The translations under genes and the position numbers were made by a program. Shown piece by piece: positions 20,960-28,888 of a DNA stretch of 64,000 nt. Origin of the DNA: a virus; IMG/VR virus record IMGVR_UViG_3300017605_000140, positions 1 to 64,000 of that record; one strand, written 5' to 3'. Position 1 is the first letter of the stretch, and every line of letters starts with the position of its first letter. Under the pieces are notes generated by a model that did no database searches, was not told the DNA's origin, and saw only the letters and a program-made list of their open reading frames with translations.

Positions 20960-21174
20960 TACCAAACCTCCGTAGTCAGTACCCAGCTATTGTAATCATC
21001 CAAATTATCCTCATCAATACTCTCCATAAAACGGTGCTGAAGCTTCTCAACATAGCGAGCCCCAACACCGTTTAACATCCGCAATTCATTACCTTCCTCA
21101 TCAGAGGACATAATAACAGGAGTATCCAGGGGGTATTCTTTGAGCATCTCTATAAATTCTCGTACGGTTACCAC
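20959..21174 (-). CDS. Hypothetical protein of a common small phage type
   Basis: A 71-residue acidic protein. The opening V-R-E-F-I-E-M-L-K-E-Y-P-L-D-T-P-V-I-M-S-S-D-E-E-G-N is a layout I recognise from many small phage proteins (helix, then P-x-D-x-x-V, then a strand and an acidic G-N turn) with no assigned function. It overlaps the upstream gene by seven bases. Confidence 0.65.
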   Translation of the reverse strand: MVTVREFIEMLKEYPLDTPVIMSSDEEGNELRMLNGVGARYVEKLQHRFMESIDEDNLDDYNSWVLTTEVW

Positions 21175-21509
21175 GAAATCTCCACCACATACCTGCCAGA
21201 GTCGACTTTATCTTGCTCAAAAAGCCATTGCATTAGAACGCGAGTGTCTGGATAATAACAACTGCAATCATCTTCGTCAATATAATCGCCACCCGTTAGC
21301 CACTTACCAAAGTTATGATCTGCCCACATATCAATAACCTCATTGGGGCCTACGTCAAAAATTACACAGGTACTACTGGAATACATATTTTCAGCATCCA
21401 TAACATTCCAGTCATCCCGGTCAAACGGTTCAAGATACACAGCAGCAAACTTGTCAAGCTCTTGGTAGTGAATAAATTTCACATTTTCGTACTTAAGCTG
21501 CGGTTCCAT
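21168..21509 (-). CDS. Hypothetical acidic protein
   Basis: A 113-residue protein with AGGAGGAAAT before the ATG, one of the strongest ribosome sites here. Rich in Asp, Trp and Tyr; two Cys. A D-Y-I-D-E-D-D-C-S-C stretch near residue 79 may bind metal. Not recognised. Confidence 0.65.
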   Translation of the reverse strand: MEPQLKYENVKFIHYQELDKFAAVYLEPFDRDDWNVMDAENMYSSSTCVIFDVGPNEVIDMWADHNFGKWLTGGDYIDEDDCSCYYPDTRVLMQWLFEQDKVDSGRYVVEISW

Positions 21510-21517
21510 ATTTCCTC

Positions 21518-21997
21518 CTAGGAATACTTATCGCTTCTGTCTTCGTTACTCCGTCTGGCCAATCTGCGGGACAACTCCCGAGATACTGTTTTACCACAGG
21601 ACTCCAGGTGGGTATAGTAGCTCCTGGTGAGCTTCGCTGTTGCGTATGCTACATCAACGTGGTCTTCCGCGTCAAGGTATTCAGGTTCTTGCTGAACCAT
21701 GGCCTTGGTAGCAGCAACAGTCTTTTCTTTCTTGTGTGTAATGCTGTACTTATCGAATATTCTTTGCAGAATACGCTCTGACTTTCTTTCCTCTATTTCT
21801 GCCAGAGCCACCTGATAACCTGCGTAACCTGTCCAATTGGTAAAAGATACGTACAGTTCCATCAGGGAATGGTCAGGAAGATCGGACAATCCTTGTGGAA
21901 GATCCGGAGCTTCGTTTGATGGTCGGTCGGGTGCTTTTAATCCCGTCAGAATGCTCTGTGCTCCCCAACCCTTCTGTACTGGATTTCTCTGCACCAT
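21518..21997 (-). CDS. Hypothetical helical protein overlapping the exonuclease gene
   Basis: A 159-residue protein; the start at 21997 (M-V-Q-R-N-P) gives a 125-base overlap with the C-terminal end of the Cas4-like gene in another frame. Mostly helical and charged, with E-E-R-K-S-E-R and a K-K-E-K-T-V-A-A-T-K stretch. It may act with the exonuclease. The overlap is unusually long for this genome, so the first 40 residues are less certain. Confidence 0.6.
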   Translation of the reverse strand: MVQRNPVQKGWGAQSILTGLKAPDRPSNEAPDLPQGLSDLPDHSLMELYVSFTNWTGYAGYQVALAEIEERKSERILQRIFDKYSITHKKEKTVAATKAMVQQEPEYLDAEDHVDVAYATAKLTRSYYTHLESCGKTVSRELSRRLARRSNEDRSDKYS

Positions 21998-22838
21998 TAT
22001 AAATCTCACAATCTTTACAAGAAGTACCAGTAGGACACTGGGGAGTACTTTCCCCAATAAGGGCTTGCACTATTTCTGCACAGCTATTTAAAATATCGTC
22101 ACAGTAACTAGGGTCGTATTTAACCACAAATTCTTTGGCACCCTGATTAAATTTTGATTCATAAAGAAATATGATTTGGGTATAATCAAGTCCCATAAGG
22201 CTGCACAGAGTAAGATAAAGTTGTCCCTGTCTGACGTGATCAGGAAAAGGTTCCTTGATGGCTTTCCACAATCCTTGCAGATCTATCATGGCTCCGTCAG
22301 TGTGCGCATCGTAAATTTTCGGAGCGGATATACGTACCGTACCAGTTCCCACAGACTTAATCTCAATAAGAGACTTTAACCGAGGAATAGCACCATCAGC
22401 ATGCCCGGAAATAAGATACTGTTCTGCATATAGGGGAACCTCGCGGTATATAAGAGATTTCGTAGGAATACACCCGCAGACAGGAGGAAGACAATTTTTC
22501 CAAAAACCATCTCCACAAGGACATTCCCAATTACCCCAAAGATCTCCCATATCCCGCAAGCGTTTCTGCCATTTATCGTGAATATAGTGTCCCTCATCAA
22601 AAATATTGAGAAGCTGCACCCCAGTACTAGCAGTAGGCTTCAGATAGGGGTTGTCTGCCTCTCTGCACGCCTTTATACGATAATAGGTACTTCTGGGGCA
22701 CCAATCAGACTTGGCAAGCTCAGAGGGATGGATAATGTCCTGTCTACGATTACTCGGCTTAGCATGCTCCTTCATCATGTGCGCTTGGATATCCCCAAGC
22801 AGTAATGTGCCCTTTGAAGCATTGGCGTAATCAGCCAA
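21873..22838 (-). CDS. Cas4/RecB-like PD-(D/E)xK exonuclease
   Basis: About 321 residues from a TTG at 22838; the first ATG in frame is at 22778, and the true start is uncertain. Nuclease core: S-G-H-A-D-G near residue 150 (His and Asp), then I-E-I-K-S-V-G (E-x-K), and Q-x-x-L-Y motifs after. Cys pairs C-P-C-G-D near residue 105, C-G-C and a C-terminal C-P-T-G-T-S-C-K-D-C fit a Cas4/AddB-type iron-sulphur cluster. It should degrade or process DNA ends and acts near RecA-like, Hjc-like and RuvC-like proteins. Such phage Cas4-like genes do not imply CRISPR; none is seen. Confidence 0.8.
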   Translation of the reverse strand: MADYANASKGTLLLGDIQAHMMKEHAKPSNRRQDIIHPSELAKSDWCPRSTYYRIKACREADNPYLKPTASTGVQLLNIFDEGHYIHDKWQKRLRDMGDLWGNWECPCGDGFWKNCLPPVCGCIPTKSLIYREVPLYAEQYLISGHADGAIPRLKSLIEIKSVGTGTVRISAPKIYDAHTDGAMIDLQGLWKAIKEPFPDHVRQGQLYLTLCSLMGLDYTQIIFLYESKFNQGAKEFVVKYDPSYCDDILNSCAEIVQALIGESTPQCPTGTSCKDCEIYNGAEKSSTEGLGSTEHSDGIKSTRPTIKRSSGSSTRIVRSS

Positions 22839-22866
22839 TCTCCCGGTAAGTTTAACTCCCCATCCT

Positions 22867-23193
22867 TTACCTATTGCTGGCAAGTCGTTGCTCCTTTCTA
22901 AGTTTCCGTAAAGATGCCCGTTCTTGCGGACTGGTTCCGCCCCAAACCCCATAACGTTCATTATTAACCATGGCAAACTCTAAGCATACAGCGAGTAAAG
23001 GACAAGGATTGTTATCGTATGTCCCTTTGCATATAGCTTTGGCTTCGTCTGTTTCGTCAGGTATTTCTGCGTCCTCAGTATTACTGAACCATGGGTCATA
23101 CTCTGGTGTAGCTCGAAACATTACACATTTAGCTGTTTTACCGGGATCATCATTGAACCATTGTGGCGCCCCACTACGCAATTTCATTACCAA
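22867..23193 (-). CDS. WhiB-like iron-sulphur transcription regulator
   Basis: A 108-residue protein with four Cys (C23, C55, C64, C70) and G-V-W-G-G-T near residue 82, followed by a basic tail L-R-K-L-R-K-E-Q-R. WhiB proteins carry a 4Fe-4S cluster and bind the housekeeping sigma factor; they are restricted to actinobacteria and their phages. Unlike the usual C-x2-C spacing, the second and third Cys are eight residues apart, an insertion of six in the cluster loop. Phage WhiB proteins can block host regulation or prevent superinfection. Confidence 0.9.
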   Translation of the reverse strand: MVMKLRSGAPQWFNDDPGKTAKCVMFRATPEYDPWFSNTEDAEIPDETDEAKAICKGTYDNNPCPLLAVCLEFAMVNNERYGVWGGTSPQERASLRKLRKEQRLASNR

Positions 23194-23503
23194 AATTTGC
23201 TTCTTTCCTGAGAGTAATATAATCCTCTTTTGAGAGGATAACCCAAGAATTTCCTGAGGATTTAAACTCTACCAGAAAGACTGGCATTCGTCCATCTACA
23301 AGAGCTTGATTTGCATTTTTTTCAAGTTCAGCATCTTTTAAGGAATAAGATTTAGCAGAAGTTATTTTTAATTCCCATAACTCTTCTTCAGTTCTTACGT
23401 CGGATTTTCTTATCCATCCATTACCTGATCCAGAATTGACCGTACCCCCGAGCTTTCGCGCGAGGGTACGTTCTTGTTTCTGGCTATCTTTGTACGTAGC
23501 CAT
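23174..23503 (-). CDS. PD-(D/E)xK Holliday-junction-resolvase-like nuclease
   Basis: A 109-residue protein. A helix with K-Q-E-R-T-L-A-R-K-L-G-G-T leads to a G-S-G-N-G-W-I-R-K-S-D-V-R segment (Asp near residue 36) and L-W-E-L-K-I-T (E-x-K near residue 46), the Hjc/VRR-type arrangement. It likely cuts branched DNA. The overlap with the WhiB gene is 20 bases. With the RuvC-like gene this is a second resolvase-type nuclease; they may act at different stages. Confidence 0.7.
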   Translation of the reverse strand: MATYKDSQKQERTLARKLGGTVNSGSGNGWIRKSDVRTEEELWELKITSAKSYSLKDAELEKNANQALVDGRMPVFLVEFKSSGNSWVILSKEDYITLRKEANFGNEIA

Positions 23504-23512
23504 ATGTGTCCT

Positions 23513-23650
23513 TTATGCCAGTCCCAGCTTATAGCCAAGGTAAATACACAGCAAATTAATCTGAACGATAAAAGCGGTAGAAGGTACTGACCAGTTATAG
23601 TTATTAACCAGATCGTCCATCTGATCCCACAGCATATCCATTACAGTCAT
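23513..23650 (-). CDS. Small putative membrane peptide
   Basis: A 45-residue ORF whose ATG overlaps the stop of the RNA ligase gene (TGATG). The second half (about residues 24-45, F-I-V-Q-I-N-L-L-C-I-Y-L-G-Y-K-L-G) is a plausible single membrane segment after an acidic start. It ends ten bases before the Hjc-like gene. Could be a small holin or spanin-like piece, but nothing proves it. Confidence 0.5.
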   Translation of the reverse strand: MTVMDMLWDQMDDLVNNYNWSVPSTAFIVQINLLCIYLGYKLGLA

Positions 23651-24267
23651 CACTTCAACTCCCATTTGTGAAGATAGTCATTCTCCAGCAAGACCTTATA
23701 TGAAGCATTTAGTTCTCGTAGAGAGACTACCATGCCTTCAGCCTTAAAACCAGGCGCGGCTACTGAACCATTAGTTACCAGAGATTCCCGAAGATTCTTC
23801 AAATCCATGTCAAGAAATGATCCTTGGTACAGTAGTGGAACTGTGCACAGTTCTTCTACGTCAGTAGAGCCAGGGTGAACATCAATTATCTCTTCCCAGC
23901 GTCTAACATTGAACAAGGAAAAGCGGCGAGTTCCATTTGTTAATCCGTAACCTCTCTGAATCTTGTTTCCCCACCATTCTCCGTAATGGTCTCCCAAACC
24001 TAGGATCTCAACTAGAGCAGTAGCATTAGAAGATACCCACGCAGCAAATCCGAAGTTATCCTCATGCTTTGTGGGACGAAGAAAACGCGTGCGTGACTGT
24101 GCCCATATGTTATAGCTGTCAGAAGAAACTACAATATCGGTTTGATTATTGTAAAGTCCATGAGATGGGCGTATACGAATACACGAATTAGATCCGTCAA
24201 TCTTTTCAGTTACGGTAGCTATCTCTTTGGAGAGTCGCGGAATACTGGGCCACTTCTGAAATTCCAT
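23650..24267 (-). CDS. RNA ligase-like nucleotidyltransferase
   Basis: A 205-residue protein with the covalent nucleotidyltransferase motifs in order: T-E-K-I-D-G-S-N (K22 as the adenylated Lys), Y-G-E-W-W-G near residue 115, A-E-G-M-V-V near 181 and a downstream Lys near 192 (S-Y-K-V). It lacks a C-terminal domain; T4 RNA ligases are 330-370 residues, so this is a minimal core. With the kinase-phosphatase at 40915-41856 it would repair broken RNA, as T4 does with cleaved tRNA. It overlaps both neighbours by a base. Confidence 0.8.
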   Translation of the reverse strand: MEFQKWPSIPRLSKEIATVTEKIDGSNSCIRIRPSHGLYNNQTDIVVSSDSYNIWAQSRTRFLRPTKHEDNFGFAAWVSSNATALVEILGLGDHYGEWWGNKIQRGYGLTNGTRRFSLFNVRRWEEIIDVHPGSTDVEELCTVPLLYQGSFLDMDLKNLRESLVTNGSVAAPGFKAEGMVVSLRELNASYKVLLENDYLHKWELK

Positions 24268-24482
24268 CAGTTATCCCCCAACTCGTAATCATTCATAGCA
24301 GACAACGCGTGAAGAGTCTCAATAAAATCATAATGACCAGCCGCATACTTATCGATTATAGCTTTCTTCATATCAAAAACATCATCAGCAGTAAGGTTAA
24401 GATCCTCTACAATTTCTAGGATTACATCTTGTGTATGCTGCATATCTTCGAGGTCAAGTTCTTCTTCACACTTGGCACACAT
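24267..24482 (-). CDS. Small acidic helical protein
   Basis: A 71-residue acidic protein. C-A-K-C at the N-terminus, then three predicted helices rich in Glu, Asp and Leu. It shares its last base with the RNA ligase start. Not recognised. Confidence 0.6.
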   Translation of the reverse strand: MCAKCEEELDLEDMQHTQDVILEIVEDLNLTADDVFDMKKAIIDKYAAGHYDFIETLHALSAMNDYELGDN

Positions 24483-24499
24483 TTTTAACTCCAGATATA

Positions 24500-24880
24500 T
24501 TAGATATAGGGTTCGAGTATTGTCGTAATATCCGCAGTACTACCTAAAGTAGAAGGTATAAGAACGCCCTTAGTTATGCGTGACAGATTAGTAATGCGTT
24601 CTTCTATGGTATAGGTAAAACTTTCCGGATGCAGTTCGTTGTTGTCCGTGCACAGCAGTGTAACACTGAAGGTACCGGGTCCGCTACTGTTCGGGGTACC
24701 TCCTAGCGTACCGGGAAGTACGGCGGTGACTGGTGTCATAGACAAAAACTGGTTGTCAGTAGTATCATTCAGTGATTTAACACTGGGAATGAATAATACC
24801 GTTCCTGTTTCTCCAGCTCCGCTTAAAGGGTTTATGTACTTACCCGTAACAATTATAGTTTTTCCATTGGTAATTGGCAT
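24500..24880 (-). CDS. Beta-rich tail-fibre-type domain protein
   Basis: A 126-residue protein. The order I-I-V-T-G-K-Y, then G-T-V-L-F-I-P-S-V, then P-V-T-A-V-L-P-G-T-L, then S-V-T-L-L-C-T-D-N-N-E-L-H-P-E-S-F-T-Y-T-I-E-E-R-I, is the small Ig-like or carbohydrate-type beta domain common at the N-terminus of actinophage minor tail proteins (residues like T-V-T-F-T-P-S and W-T-Y-T-V-T-E). Here it stands alone, between RecA-like and small genes, 22 kb from the tail genes. Confidence 0.65.
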   Translation of the reverse strand: MPITNGKTIIVTGKYINPLSGAGETGTVLFIPSVKSLNDTTDNQFLSMTPVTAVLPGTLGGTPNSSGPGTFSVTLLCTDNNELHPESFTYTIEERITNLSRITKGVLIPSTLGSTADITTILEPYI

Positions 24881-24883
24881 AAG

Positions 24884-25930
24884 TCAGTCTTTCTTGGTAG
24901 CTATGTTAAGAGTCCTGGTTCGTATCTCTTTCTGTAACTCCATATTACTGCGTATCTCTTCCACCATAGAATCTCGTCCCTGCCAGCGGAATGCCTCTGA
25001 CCCGTCAAGGGGTTCATAAGAAAACCAGGCTCCAGCTCTCCGTATTATTTTAAACAGAACAGCCATGGTAATAATATCCTTTACCAAGTCAAATTCCCCG
25101 GCCTTGAATCCTTTGTCAGAGTCCGTGAAGTAGAAATCTCCCATTGCTACAGTCTTGGGAATACCCGCTTTGTTCTTTTCCATAAGGTACTTATTGACCT
25201 GCCCGACTTTTATCTTTCCGGAACCATCCACTTTTTCTTCAATCCAGTCATCTCGGGATACAAGAACTTGCTGGTAAAAGAAATAGTTCTTAGCCTTTCC
25301 TCCTGGAGTTGTTGTGGGAGTTCCATAAGGTGAGAAACTTCCGATGGCATCTCGTAACTGATTGATAAAGAATCCAACCCAAGGTCTTTCGCTTGAGTGA
25401 AAGCCTTCAATCTTTCTGAAGAATTGCGCAGTACGCCGAGCGCCAAGAGCCATGGATTGCTGATCCATTTGCTTGTCAATTTCTTCTCCTGCGGCTAGTG
25501 CGGGATAACTGTCCAGCACAAGGCAATCAAACTGTTCCGACTTAGCCGCATCAATAAGCATTTGATAAACAGTTTCCATGTTGTTGCTATGGAAAACTAC
25601 TACTCTGTCATTATCAATACCGAAAGATTCTGCCCATTCCTCGTTATAAGGTTCGGAAGCTGCCCAGAATGTACTGAATTCAGGATTCGCTCTCTGGTTA
25701 GTACCTATGGTATGCAGAACAATACTCGTCTTTCCATTGGACTGCTTTCCATAGATCTCAATCCATTTATTAGTAGGCCATCCTCCTCCTGTTGCTACAT
25801 CTAATGCAAGTAGGCCAGTAGGAATTCTTCCTAATGGCGGCAGCTCCGCGCCTGTAAATAGCAGGGGCTTGCCTTCCTTCTCTAACTGCTTGTTCATCTG
25901 TGCCATGAATAGGCGAACTGAGTCTTGCAA
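24884..25930 (-). CDS. RecA/UvsX-like recombinase
   Basis: A 348-residue protein. L-G-R-I-P-T-G-L-L-A-L-D near residue 33, Walker A G-K-Q-S-N-G-K-T-S near residue 61 and Walker B C-L-V-L-D-S-Y near 135, followed by F-I-N-Q-L-R near 188 (the L2 lead-in), define a RecA-type ATPase. It makes filaments on single-stranded DNA for strand exchange and recombination-dependent replication. Its leader holds a promoter covered by a large palindrome, pointing to specific control. Confidence 0.88.
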   Translation of the reverse strand: MQDSVRLFMAQMNKQLEKEGKPLLFTGAELPPLGRIPTGLLALDVATGGGWPTNKWIEIYGKQSNGKTSIVLHTIGTNQRANPEFSTFWAASEPYNEEWAESFGIDNDRVVVFHSNNMETVYQMLIDAAKSEQFDCLVLDSYPALAAGEEIDKQMDQQSMALGARRTAQFFRKIEGFHSSERPWVGFFINQLRDAIGSFSPYGTPTTTPGGKAKNYFFYQQVLVSRDDWIEEKVDGSGKIKVGQVNKYLMEKNKAGIPKTVAMGDFYFTDSDKGFKAGEFDLVKDIITMAVLFKIIRRAGAWFSYEPLDGSEAFRWQGRDSMVEEIRSNMELQKEIRTRTLNIATKKD

Positions 25931-25947
25931 TCTCTCTCCTAAATAGC

Positions 25948-25988
25948 GTATGGCCTGGAGACTAGAGTCTACCAGGCCATACTGTCAA
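25948..25988 (-). promoter_or_regulatory. Promoter covered by a 35-bp palindrome upstream of recombinase
   Basis: On the minus strand TTGACA (25988-25983) and TAGTCT (25964-25959), spacer 18. GTATGGCCTGG (25982-25972) and CCAGGCCATAC (25958-25948) are perfect 11-bp inverted repeats, with an inner AGACT/AGTCT pair. The dyad spans spacer and -10. There is no T-run, so it is an operator or leader hairpin rather than a terminator. Confidence 0.6.
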
Positions 25989-25997
25989 CGTCAATAC

Positions 25998-26186
25998 CTA
26001 AAAGAAATCAGAAGGATCTATATCTATACCCAATAGCGCGCAACCCAATGATATCGCTACTGCCAGTAGTACAATGGTCACCCATACAGGAGCACCCAAT
26101 GTCCACGATATGAAAGCACTTATAAATAACAAAACATCAAGAACTACCACAGTATATCCTCCTACAGGCCATACTATTTGTGTCAA
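25998..26186 (-). CDS. Small membrane protein
   Basis: A 62-residue protein with two membrane segments (about residues 10-30 and 34-53) and an acidic tail I-D-P-S-D-F-F. It lies next to a second small membrane protein. Two-segment proteins of this size are holin candidates, but the pair sits between nucleotide metabolism and recombination genes, 12 kb from the endolysin. Confidence 0.6.
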   Translation of the reverse strand: MTQIVWPVGGYTVVVLDVLLFISAFISWTLGAPVWVTIVLLAVAISLGCALLGIDIDPSDFF

Positions 26187-26207
26187 TGATAAAAAATTTA
26201 CGATGGT

Positions 26208-26393
26208 TCACTGTTCGTTGTTATCTTGAATACTACGAACACGATTAGCTGCTCGCACACAATCCAATACAAGAAATACACCGCAGACCAGACTAAGGAT
26301 TACTGCTCCCTTAGTAATAGCCAAAGCCAGCATAGTTGACCAAAAAATACCGAACAGTATGTCTGTAATAAGGAGTGCCTTCTCTAAAAACAT
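26208..26393 (-). CDS. Small membrane protein
   Basis: A 61-residue protein with two membrane segments (about residues 6-22 and 26-44) and a charged C-terminal tail (R-A-A-N-R-V-R-S-I-Q-D-N-N-E-Q). Topology would place both ends on the inside. Holin-like size and layout; role unproved. It follows the ribonucleotide reductase gene by 15 bases. Confidence 0.6.
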   Translation of the reverse strand: MFLEKALLITDILFGIFWSTMLALAITKGAVILSLVCGVFLVLDCVRAANRVRSIQDNNEQ

Positions 26394-26408
26394 AGTATAT
26401 TCTCCTAG

Positions 26409-28019
26409 TTAAACTCCGCAGGAACCTGAAACACACGCCATGCCATTACCTAGTTCTTCATACTCTATACCTTCGGCAGCTAGCGCTTCTGCATAGGGTA
26501 CCACAGTTAATGGCTGGCCACCCCTGGCTCCATCAGGATACACAGTGACTCCGCGTAGATCCTTCAAGTGCTCTAACAAGATATCACCAAACAACTCTGG
26601 TGTAAACATCTGGCTGTCTGCTGACGGTAGGTTGAGTGTACTACTGATTCCATGATCTACAAACTGCTGCACCCAAGCCTGAAACGCGAGTCTACGACCA
26701 GGATCTAATGACAAAGTATAAGCGGTCTCAAGAGTATCAGGATCAATACCCTTATCAGCAAGACGCTTAGCCATAGGTTCTACAACATACTGGAAATGCC
26801 AGGTAGTTCCCCGAAGATATCTACGCTTATAGGCTGCCGCAAATAACGGCTCAATGCCTGTCGTAGTCTCCGCGATGATGCCAATCGTACCAGTCGGCGC
26901 TATGGCACGGGTCTTGATGGGCCTAGAAACGCCTAGAAGGTCTGCTGCTGCGTCTGCGTAGGTGCCGCTGGCCTGGTATGCCTCCAGGTACTTCTTAAGG
27001 TCTGAGTCAGGCGCGTACGGCTTCCCGCGAACAGCCAGCCACTCGTAGATACCCATCAGTCCAAGACCTAAACGTCTATTCTTTTCCCGGGTATCTGCTA
27101 CACCTTGGTAAGGAACTTTAGAGTACAGGGTTCCGCATAAAAGAAATCTGGTGGCTAACTCAGTAAGCTCGGCCATTTCTTTAATAGAGTCAATACGTGC
27201 CATGTTCAATGAACCCAGATTACAAATGTCATTGTCGTCCCGGGAAGTAATCTCAGTACACGCATTACGTAAATGCTCACCAGCATTCTCCTCCACATCC
27301 ACAGAAAATCCTGGTTCTCCCGTCTTCAGCATTCCTTCAACAGCAGTCCAGTAAACATTCTGAGCCCATGTGTGGTATTCGTGAGTATCACTATTGAAAG
27401 CCTGAAAGAATTCGTCATCAAGAATAATAGAAATATTTGTCATATCCAGGGGAGCAACAGCGTTGAAATCTTTTTCTTTCATTGCCACCAGATCATCATC
27501 CCAATCCTTGACCTTCATAAAATCAAAGACATCAGGATGATTCCAGTGAAGTCCCGCCCAAATTGCTGAGCGGCGGGAACCTCCCTGCATAATATTACGA
27601 CCGATCTCATTGACAGCCTTCATGAATGCTATCGGACCAGTTGATGTCCCGCCCATTCCATTGACAAAAGCACCATTTTCCCGCAGCTTTGACCATACGA
27701 TACCTATACCCGCACCAGTCATAAGACCTGATGTAACACGCTGCATAAGATCTGCAATAGACTCCCTTGAATCCTCTACAGTCAGTAACAGACAATTCTG
27801 TGTCTGATGGAAAGGCTTACCAGTGGCGTATAGATAACGTCCCCCAGGAAGGAACTTACGGTCAATAACAGCTTGGGTAAGTTTCTCAACATCCCCTGGA
27901 AAATACGGGGACATGACAGTACTGATAACACGCTTTGCAGTGTTCTCCCATTCTTCCCCAGGATGCGCATATTTATTACGGTAAATTGCCTCAGCGAACG
28001 AAGACATAGATGTGCTCAA
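26409..28019 (-). CDS. Class II (adenosylcobalamin-dependent) ribonucleotide reductase
   Basis: A 536-residue enzyme. The start is probably the TTG at 28019 (GGAG 8 bases upstream); an ATG lies at 28007. Markers: F-L-P-G-G-R-Y near residue 52, N-C-L-L-L near 73, G-G-S-R-R-S-A near 146, C-N-L-G-S-L-N-M-A near 266, P-T-G-T-I-G-I-I near 376, and a C-terminal C-V-S-G-S-C redox pair. It turns ribonucleotides into deoxyribonucleotides without oxygen dependence, using B12. There is no second subunit gene beside it, as expected for class II. Confidence 0.88.
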   Translation of the reverse strand: MSTSMSSFAEAIYRNKYAHPGEEWENTAKRVISTVMSPYFPGDVEKLTQAVIDRKFLPGGRYLYATGKPFHQTQNCLLLTVEDSRESIADLMQRVTSGLMTGAGIGIVWSKLRENGAFVNGMGGTSTGPIAFMKAVNEIGRNIMQGGSRRSAIWAGLHWNHPDVFDFMKVKDWDDDLVAMKEKDFNAVAPLDMTNISIILDDEFFQAFNSDTHEYHTWAQNVYWTAVEGMLKTGEPGFSVDVEENAGEHLRNACTEITSRDDNDICNLGSLNMARIDSIKEMAELTELATRFLLCGTLYSKVPYQGVADTREKNRRLGLGLMGIYEWLAVRGKPYAPDSDLKKYLEAYQASGTYADAAADLLGVSRPIKTRAIAPTGTIGIIAETTTGIEPLFAAAYKRRYLRGTTWHFQYVVEPMAKRLADKGIDPDTLETAYTLSLDPGRRLAFQAWVQQFVDHGISSTLNLPSADSQMFTPELFGDILLEHLKDLRGVTVYPDGARGGQPLTVVPYAEALAAEGIEYEELGNGMACVSGSCGV

Positions 28020-28064
28020 AATGTATCTCCATAGGGAATAGTGATTGGTGATTAAAATATAAAA

Positions 28065-28472
28065 TTATACAGAACTAATATGGTCGCCGCCACCGGCATT
28101 TAATACAGCAATACTGGACTGCATTGTTTGCTGATCCCCAGATTGTCTGGCAGGTCTGGCGGAACCTGGTTCTGTTTTAAGACTTCTCTCTCCGTGCCCT
28201 GACTGCTCGAAACGAGGATGGTAACCGCATTCTCCACAGGTTATTGCGTATGATCCGTGCTGCATATACTTATCACTGCCACATTCTGGGCAATTGCCTC
28301 CCTTTTTCAGACGAACATTAGGGTTATAGTTCTGTCCTGTTGGGATACTGGCAGGGGATAAGTTGCTTGGTAGGGTATTGACCGGTCGGTATAAACCAAA
28401 TAAGTCTCTAGAAGGAATAGGAGTATTACTACTTGGTGTTCCGTTTAATTTATCAGCCCAAAATGACATCAT
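28065..28472 (-). CDS. Zinc-ribbon protein
   Basis: A 135-residue protein with GGAGATC before the ATG. Pro/Ser/Asn-rich N-terminal 55 residues, then C-P-E-C-G near residue 60 and C-G-E-C-G near 80, a TFIIB-like ribbon, then a disordered basic tail. It overlaps the upstream gene by 20 bases. Lies between polymerase-associated genes and the reductase; perhaps a transcription factor. Confidence 0.65.
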   Translation of the reverse strand: MMSFWADKLNGTPSSNTPIPSRDLFGLYRPVNTLPSNLSPASIPTGQNYNPNVRLKKGGNCPECGSDKYMQHGSYAITCGECGYHPRFEQSGHGERSLKTEPGSARPARQSGDQQTMQSSIAVLNAGGGDHISSV

Positions 28473-28887
28473 GATCTCCGTATTTTATTAATCCTTTTTC
28501 CAACATATGTGACACTACAGCTTCCGCTATAGCAGTTCCCAATTTTATATTTCCCACTCTGAACTTTAACTTGTCCTCATCAGCTAAATTACTCAACTGT
28601 TCATCTCCTTTAAGGATTGCTAAAGAAGCTGATTCAGCAGCCATATAGCACAATAGTGAGAAATCCATTCCGAAAGGAAGAAGGGAACGCTTTCTGTTCC
28701 ACATCTCTTTAGCTTCGGCTTCCAAGACTTCTTCACTGGCTGGTTGCTGCCCGAACAGTTCAGGATCACTCCGCATCCAATGAGGACCCACCATATCCCA
28801 GAGCATAGAGCGGGAAAGCTGTGCAGTGAGAACCCGGAAAGGATCTAAAGGTAATACTGGTTCTACTTCTTCAAAAGGATCTAACAT
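28453..28887 (-). CDS. Hypothetical helical protein
   Basis: A 144-residue protein beginning one base after the polymerase gene ends. Predicted all-helical; W-N-R-K-R-S-L-L-P-F-G-M-D-F near residue 68 and A-E-S-A-S-L-A-I-L-K-G-D-E near 88. No catalytic motif. It may be a polymerase accessory protein by position alone. Confidence 0.65.
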   Translation of the reverse strand: MLDPFEEVEPVLPLDPFRVLTAQLSRSMLWDMVGPHWMRSDPELFGQQPASEEVLEAEAKEMWNRKRSLLPFGMDFSLLCYMAAESASLAILKGDEQLSNLADEDKLKFRVGNIKLGTAIAEAVVSHMLEKGLIKYGDHDVILG

Positions 28888-28888
28888 A

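Noticed and set aside
21873-22838. Cas4-like gene as part of a CRISPR system.
   Set aside because: No repeat-spacer array and no cas1/cas2 or effector genes are seen; phages often carry solitary Cas4-like exonucleases.
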